Assembly (NCBI GenBank): GCA_900660155.1
Contig: CABFPE010000050.1
Coordinates: 239,342 to 303,341 of the forward strand
Length of the DNA: 64,000 nt
Direction: 5' to 3'
Source of the DNA: Hofstenia miamia
Taxonomy: Eukaryota; Xenacoelomorpha; Acoela; Hofsteniidae
The position numbers and the translations under genes were made by a program. The notes beneath the pieces were generated by a model that did no database searches, was not told the origin of the DNA, and saw nothing but the letters and a program-made list of their open reading frames with translations. Below, in pieces: positions 60,013 through 64,000 of the stretch; position 1 is the first letter of the stretch; every line of letters starts with the position of its first letter.

Positions 60013-60891
60013 ATGCGTTGTTCACATATATTAAAAACCTTAGCTTTCTTATATATCGCTGATGATGTTGTTCGTTTTATAGGATTTTCCACATGCTTGA
60101 TTCTATTTTTAAAGGTTTATAAAAAATGCACGCAAAATGGAAAAAATTTTGCTGTGGCATTTCAAATGATTCTTTTCTGCGCATATTGTGCAGTGGTACT
60201 TCTGGTAACACTTTTATATAAAGATCCATTGAACATGAAAAATGGCATTCCAAGACTAACAGCATTTATCATTTTTGATACTGCCCTTGAATTTTCATTT
60301 CTTCACTGCATGGATTTAATTTTCATATTTTTTGCTTACCAATCTATTCTAGCAGGAATTTTGCCTTTTAAATATCAACAACAGAAGATAGCTGTTTTAG
60401 GAATTTGCATTGGTAGCATTTTTGCAGTTTCATATATTCTCAAGGCCATCATCTACATTGTTTTCATAAATATTGCTACCAAAAGAGAGCAATATATGGC
60501 TGAAGAATTCTATAATAAATTAGTTTCTGTTGGATCTCTGATAATGAATATTATGGGTCTTATAGTGCTGCATAAGACTAAAAGTCCTACACAAACAGCG
60601 CAAATCATGTATGAAGACCGCAGCACAATCGAGTTTACAGGAGAAGAATGCATAAGAAGCAATGTCTATAGGCATGTGCATCTAGTCTTTGGATATCAAG
60701 GAATCTTAACTTCTTTCTTCAATATATTTGATCATTTCTTACTTCATAAAATAACTTCAGTTATGTTGAAGATTACAAATTGCTATACACATATGGCTAT
60801 AGTTGTCTATTCTATTTGCTTCATCACTTTATTGGGTGTTGTATTTCCCATGATAATTTTATTGATTTTAATCTGTAAACGCGTTTCATGA
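60013..60891 (+). CDS. Intronless membrane protein with about seven transmembrane segments
   Basis: A complete frame of 292 residues. The ATG at 60013 is the first after an in-frame TAG twelve codons upstream. An AATAAA lies at 60958-60963, about 67 bases after the stop. Hydrophobic segments fall at about residues 20-38, 45-68, 85-113, 125-152, 168-187, 217-243 and 258-288, separated by short charged loops (e.g. KVYKKCTQNGKN and EDRSTIEFTGEECIRS). The layout fits a G-protein-coupled or chemoreceptor-like protein. I see no DRY, NPxxY or CWxP motif, so the rhodopsin class is not supported. No disabling change is present in an area otherwise full of relics. It may be a fast-evolving lineage-specific receptor or a retrocopy. 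The family is not recognised. Confidence 0.65.
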   Translation: MRCSHILKTLAFLYIADDVVRFIGFSTCLILFLKVYKKCTQNGKNFAVAFQMILFCAYCAVVLLVTLLYKDPLNMKNGIPRLTAFIIFDTALEFSFLHCMDLIFIFFAYQSILAGILPFKYQQQKIAVLGICIGSIFAVSYILKAIIYIVFINIATKREQYMAEEFYNKLVSVGSLIMNIMGLIVLHKTKSPTQTAQIMYEDRSTIEFTGEECIRSNVYRHVHLVFGYQGILTSFFNIFDHFLLHKITSVMLKITNCYTHMAIVVYSICFITLLGVVFPMIILLILICKRVS

Positions 60892-61007
60892 ATTTTAATT
60901 TCACTAAAAATAATTATCCCTTGTATTGATTTTTACCAAATTTGTTTCTGACTTTTTAATAAACATACATGTATAAAAAATATTTAACTTAGAAAAATTA
61001 CCATTTT

Positions 61008-61405
61008 GCCAAAAGATTTGGTAAGATAATTGACATTAGGAACACAGTCAGCTCGTGTTGTTCCCAGTACATTTGAAAGAGTCCTAAACCCTCTAATTTG
61101 TTTGGAGCACACTTTGTTTTGAAGTGAATGGATAGATTGTAGTGTCACAAATGTGGCAGGATTTTGGGATGTTTTTTCATTTTGAAAACTTGGACAAAAT
61201 GTAGACCAATTCACTACATGTAAGAGAATTATATTATTTCCTTTCGTTTTTATACAGCAAATTCCGAGCCTGTGAATAAGTAGGCTTTAATGTAGGTAAT
61301 CGACTTTTTTGCTTAGTAAATTTAGCATTTTTTAATTGTGTTGGTAAGATCAGTGACATTAGGAACATGGTCAGTTGGTGTTGTACGAAGAATATTTGAA
61401 AGAGC
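61008..61405 (-). repeat. Two diverged copies of a coding-like segment
   Basis: 61008-61082 and 61332-61405 are about 80% alike. In minus frames they read TLSNVLGTTRADCVPNVNYL and ALSNILRTTPTDHVPNVTDL, so much of the difference leaves the residues similar. Splice context is unclear. They may be duplicated exons of an unknown gene, or copies of a small element. Confidence 0.4.
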
Positions 61406-61431
61406 CACGATATTGAATTCCTAACAGCCAC

Positions 61432-63460
61432 ATATAAGAAATATTGATTTAGACAAAATCACTCTCCTATTTTTCAATCGGCAATAAATATTAAATGATA
61501 TCAAAACAATTTTCGTAATACGCCATGCAGAGATCTTGGAGAAATACATTTAATGAAACATGGCTTTTAATAAATAGTCTAGTTTCCTACATCATTTCAA
61601 AATATTACATCTATTCTAAAGCAATAGTCTAGTTTCGTACATCATTTCAAATATTACATGCTATTCTAAAAGCCCGGTTAAATTTCCCTCAATTTTATCA
61701 CTGATGACTGCTATAATGAATTTCCAACAAATCAGGAGTTTTGAAATTTTTTTCATAGTTGTCTTGAACAAAATTAAGATGTGTTAACAGGGTTATAGAT
61801 TGATAATATTTTACAAGTTGATAACTGGTATATGTCTAATATTTTCAATAAAGAGGACTAACAGCTATGTAGAACCTATAAAAGCGGAACCATAAGTAAA
61901 CTGATTACTTGCAAGGATACATTGATAATTTGTAAGTTTATTTATTGAATGTCCTCAGCAGTATAATTAATGATCACCCAAAATACACGTAGGGGAAGTG
62001 TAGGGAATATGAGACCGTTATACTCATTTATCTGAATTGCATAAACAGGAATGCAGATACACACTAATCTGTTTTAACTATGCCTTCAGCGACCATTTGT
62101 ATATCTAGGTACCATAATAATAGCTAAATTTTTTATACTTAATGAGATAATAGGCTTAGTGACGTCAGAGCTAGATAATCTCCAATTACCGACCTATGTA
62201 GGTAGCACGAGACTGCNATATATATATATATATATAGCAGTAGCAATTGAGTCCAAACGAATATGTTTGCAACTCAATGCATAAATTCAATAAAATCCTG
62301 CCTATACTGCTGCCCTAGGAATGTACAATGATAATTGACACAGAAGCGGAAATTTTCTTGGGCTTAATACATATATTTCAAAATTTTAAAAAATTATAAA
62401 TAATAAATTTATTGTTATTATTGGTGATATTTTAATTCCCTAATTTTATGATCAAGGTATCCAAAATTATGACTGAAATATTCAAATATAACCTTAAATT
62501 TGTTGAAAGTATGACCTATATTTTTCTAATGAACCTTTCCACTTTCAAAATTCCAAAAATGTAACATATTTTAGTTCTGAAATTGAAATAAATCAATGAC
62601 ATATTTCTAGATAATGCTTGGGTTAGATTTTAAATCCTGACTATTTACATAACATTATGAACATCAAATGATACCGTAAAAGCCCGGTTTACAGTAATGG
62701 AGATATTTCATTGTGACTACTGTCATCAAAAATATGAAAATTAGATCTTGTCAACATCATGGTTATTGAGAATCCAGCATATTTAACTGTCGACCAAAGT
62801 GAATACTTTGCTGTCGACATAGTTCGACTTTTGAAATGCCTGAAACTGTATTAATAGCAGTCCTTCGCAATGCTCCTAAGGCTTCAAATGCTAGAGAGCA
62901 AACAAAATCCCTTCTTTTTCACATACATTTGCATGAGTCTGATAGATGACAATCCTGCAGAACTATAAATACAATGTATGGGGTCTTTAAGAGACCGCAT
63001 GGTCAACCCAGATTTCCTGGATACCCGAGCAACAGAATTGGCATCTGCATTCATTTGCAAAAATTAAGTAGTAGAACAAATGAATGCCGCCCTTATAGAA
63101 ATAGTTAAAATTGAGGAGACATAACAACAACAAACGTGCATTTATGGTTTCCATTGATTTGCAGTTTTCCTCTAAATTTCACTTAAATAAGTTTATAAAA
63201 TCAAAAAATTTGATGAAAATATGACTGGTACATCTAGTCATTGAGGATAATAAGATAAAAAGAGGTATTCGCTTTACCAAATTATTAACAATATAAACGG
63301 AGGCTCGTAGCCTCATTATCATCTAGGAGGTCGACGCGAATTTAGGAAGGGTTGATAGGAATCTGCCGTTAATTTTGATTAGCATTTCATCCAGGATTTC
63401 GAAAAGGAGAGAGAAATCTTTTTTAAATTTTAGGGAATTCTATTGCTGAATATATATACA
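61432..63460. other. No gene recognised
   Basis: AT-rich sequence. 61,565-61,670 holds a short near-perfect duplication (TAGTCTAGTTTC-TACATCATTTCAAA twice). A lone N at 62217 is followed by a (TA)n tract at 62218-62236. Some coding-like pieces occur between 62,770 and 63,110 (PAYLTVDQSEYFAVDIVRLL and RDRMVNPDFLDTRATELASA) with stops between them. They may be a decayed gene of unknown identity. Confidence 0.35.
62218..62236. repeat. (TA)n microsatellite next to an N
   Basis: About nine TA units following the single N at 62217. Confidence 0.9.
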
Positions 63461-64000
63461 GTGCTGGACAAAAGTTTAGCATCAAGCATTATTTTTAACA
63501 AAAAATGATTAATCAACCTTGCAGAATGTGTATAGTATAAACCTAATGAATCTAACAACTATACTAATCATATCCCAATTTTACGTGCCTGTATAGAAAA
63601 TAAGAATTCCAGAAATAGGCGGCATGTACATGTCTGAATGTATTTTTGCAAATGGTAAAGCACATGTACAGTAAGCAAAAGGTATTGAGAAATAAAATGA
63701 AAATAATCTAAAAACAAATCAAAGCAATAACCTAAAGTCTTTCAATATTTTGTGGGATAACCTTTGTTTTTCAACACAGCTGAAAATCGATGGGGCATAC
63801 TGTCCACCACTGCATGACATGTTTCTTTGGTAATTTCCTTGCACCAGATTTTCTTGATTGCTTCTTTTAAATCTGCGATGTTCTTCAAATTTTCATGTGA
63901 TAGCTTACTTTTTAGAATCTGCCAAAGATTCTTGATCAGATTAAGGTCAGGCGAATTACCAGGCCATTCCAACACTACGATATTCCATTCTTGAATCCAT
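63461..64000 (-). mobile_element. Tc1-like transposon, 3' part, cut by window edge
   Basis: The terminal repeat CAGTGCTGGACAAAAGTTTA lies right after a TATATA stretch at 63461, as in Tc1 elements that insert at TA. The minus-strand transposase C-terminus runs from the window end to TGA at 63742. It reads WIQEWNIVVLEWPGNSPDLN, then LIKNLWQILKSKL, then VDSMPHRFSAVLKNKGYPTKY. The usual form is SPDLNPIENLW; here the catalytic Glu of IENLW is Lys (codon at 63931-63933), so this copy is probably dead unless the base is wrong. The rest lies to the right of the window. Confidence 0.85.

Noticed and set aside
62770-62870. A receptor-kinase-like ENPxY motif (IENPAYLTVDQ)
   Set aside because: Only a few residues match, the frame closes soon after, and no kinase sequence is nearby. 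Chance similarity.
1-64000. CRISPR arrays, bacterial operons or phage-type modules
   Set aside because: No regularly spaced short repeats with unique spacers, no ribosome-binding-site/ORF clusters, and the genes have spliceosomal introns.

Overview
The window is AT-rich nuclear DNA from an invertebrate animal. Evidence: spliced genes with GT-AG introns, animal-type proteins, LINEs, a tRNA-derived SINE, mariner, Tc1, MULE and hAT transposons, LTR retrotransposons and long (TA)n tracts. The phylum cannot be fixed from the sequence alone. There is no bacterial-style operon and no CRISPR array.

Host genes. (1) Minus strand, about 15.6 kb to 2.2 kb: a homologue of TXNDC11, an ER thioredoxin-fold protein. 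Eight exons join in phase (551 codons) and the 3' end lies beyond base 1. Its introns hold a decayed mariner, a probable piggyBac-type MITE and a nearly complete LINE reverse transcriptase. (2) Plus strand, 38.5-41.6 kb: a complete three-exon homologue of the small KIAA1143 family. (3) Plus strand, 60.0-60.9 kb: an intact intronless protein with about seven membrane segments, family not recognised. (4) Weaker candidate exons lie at 26.7 kb (+), 43.3 kb (-) and 55.2-55.5 kb (+).

Mobile DNA. From 20.3 to 25.1 kb is a nested cluster. It holds a non-autonomous DNA transposon whose ends carry repeated GTCTCAAA motifs, three same-strand copies of a tRNA-derived SINE, a GC-richer minisatellite, and an open six-exon FLYWCH/MULE transposase gene of 484 codons. 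From 28.36 to 35.84 kb is a broken Gypsy-type LTR retrotransposon on the minus strand with both LTRs, followed by a possible solo LTR. The block is bounded by (TA)n on both sides. From 46 to 55 kb are repeats: tandem and direct duplications, a reverse-transcriptase fragment interrupted by a 931-base gap, and an inverted-repeat structure with arms of about 450 bases. From 55.9 to about 59.8 kb is a second decayed Gypsy-type element (plus strand). The last 540 bases are the 3' end of a Tc1-like transposon.

Assembly. Besides two long N runs there are isolated single Ns. Four of them end a sequence that is repeated just downstream, which looks like contig-joining redundancy, so duplications there should not be read as biology without raw reads. 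No functional link between the host genes is evident; the theme is a gene-poor region filled by successive layers of insertions.
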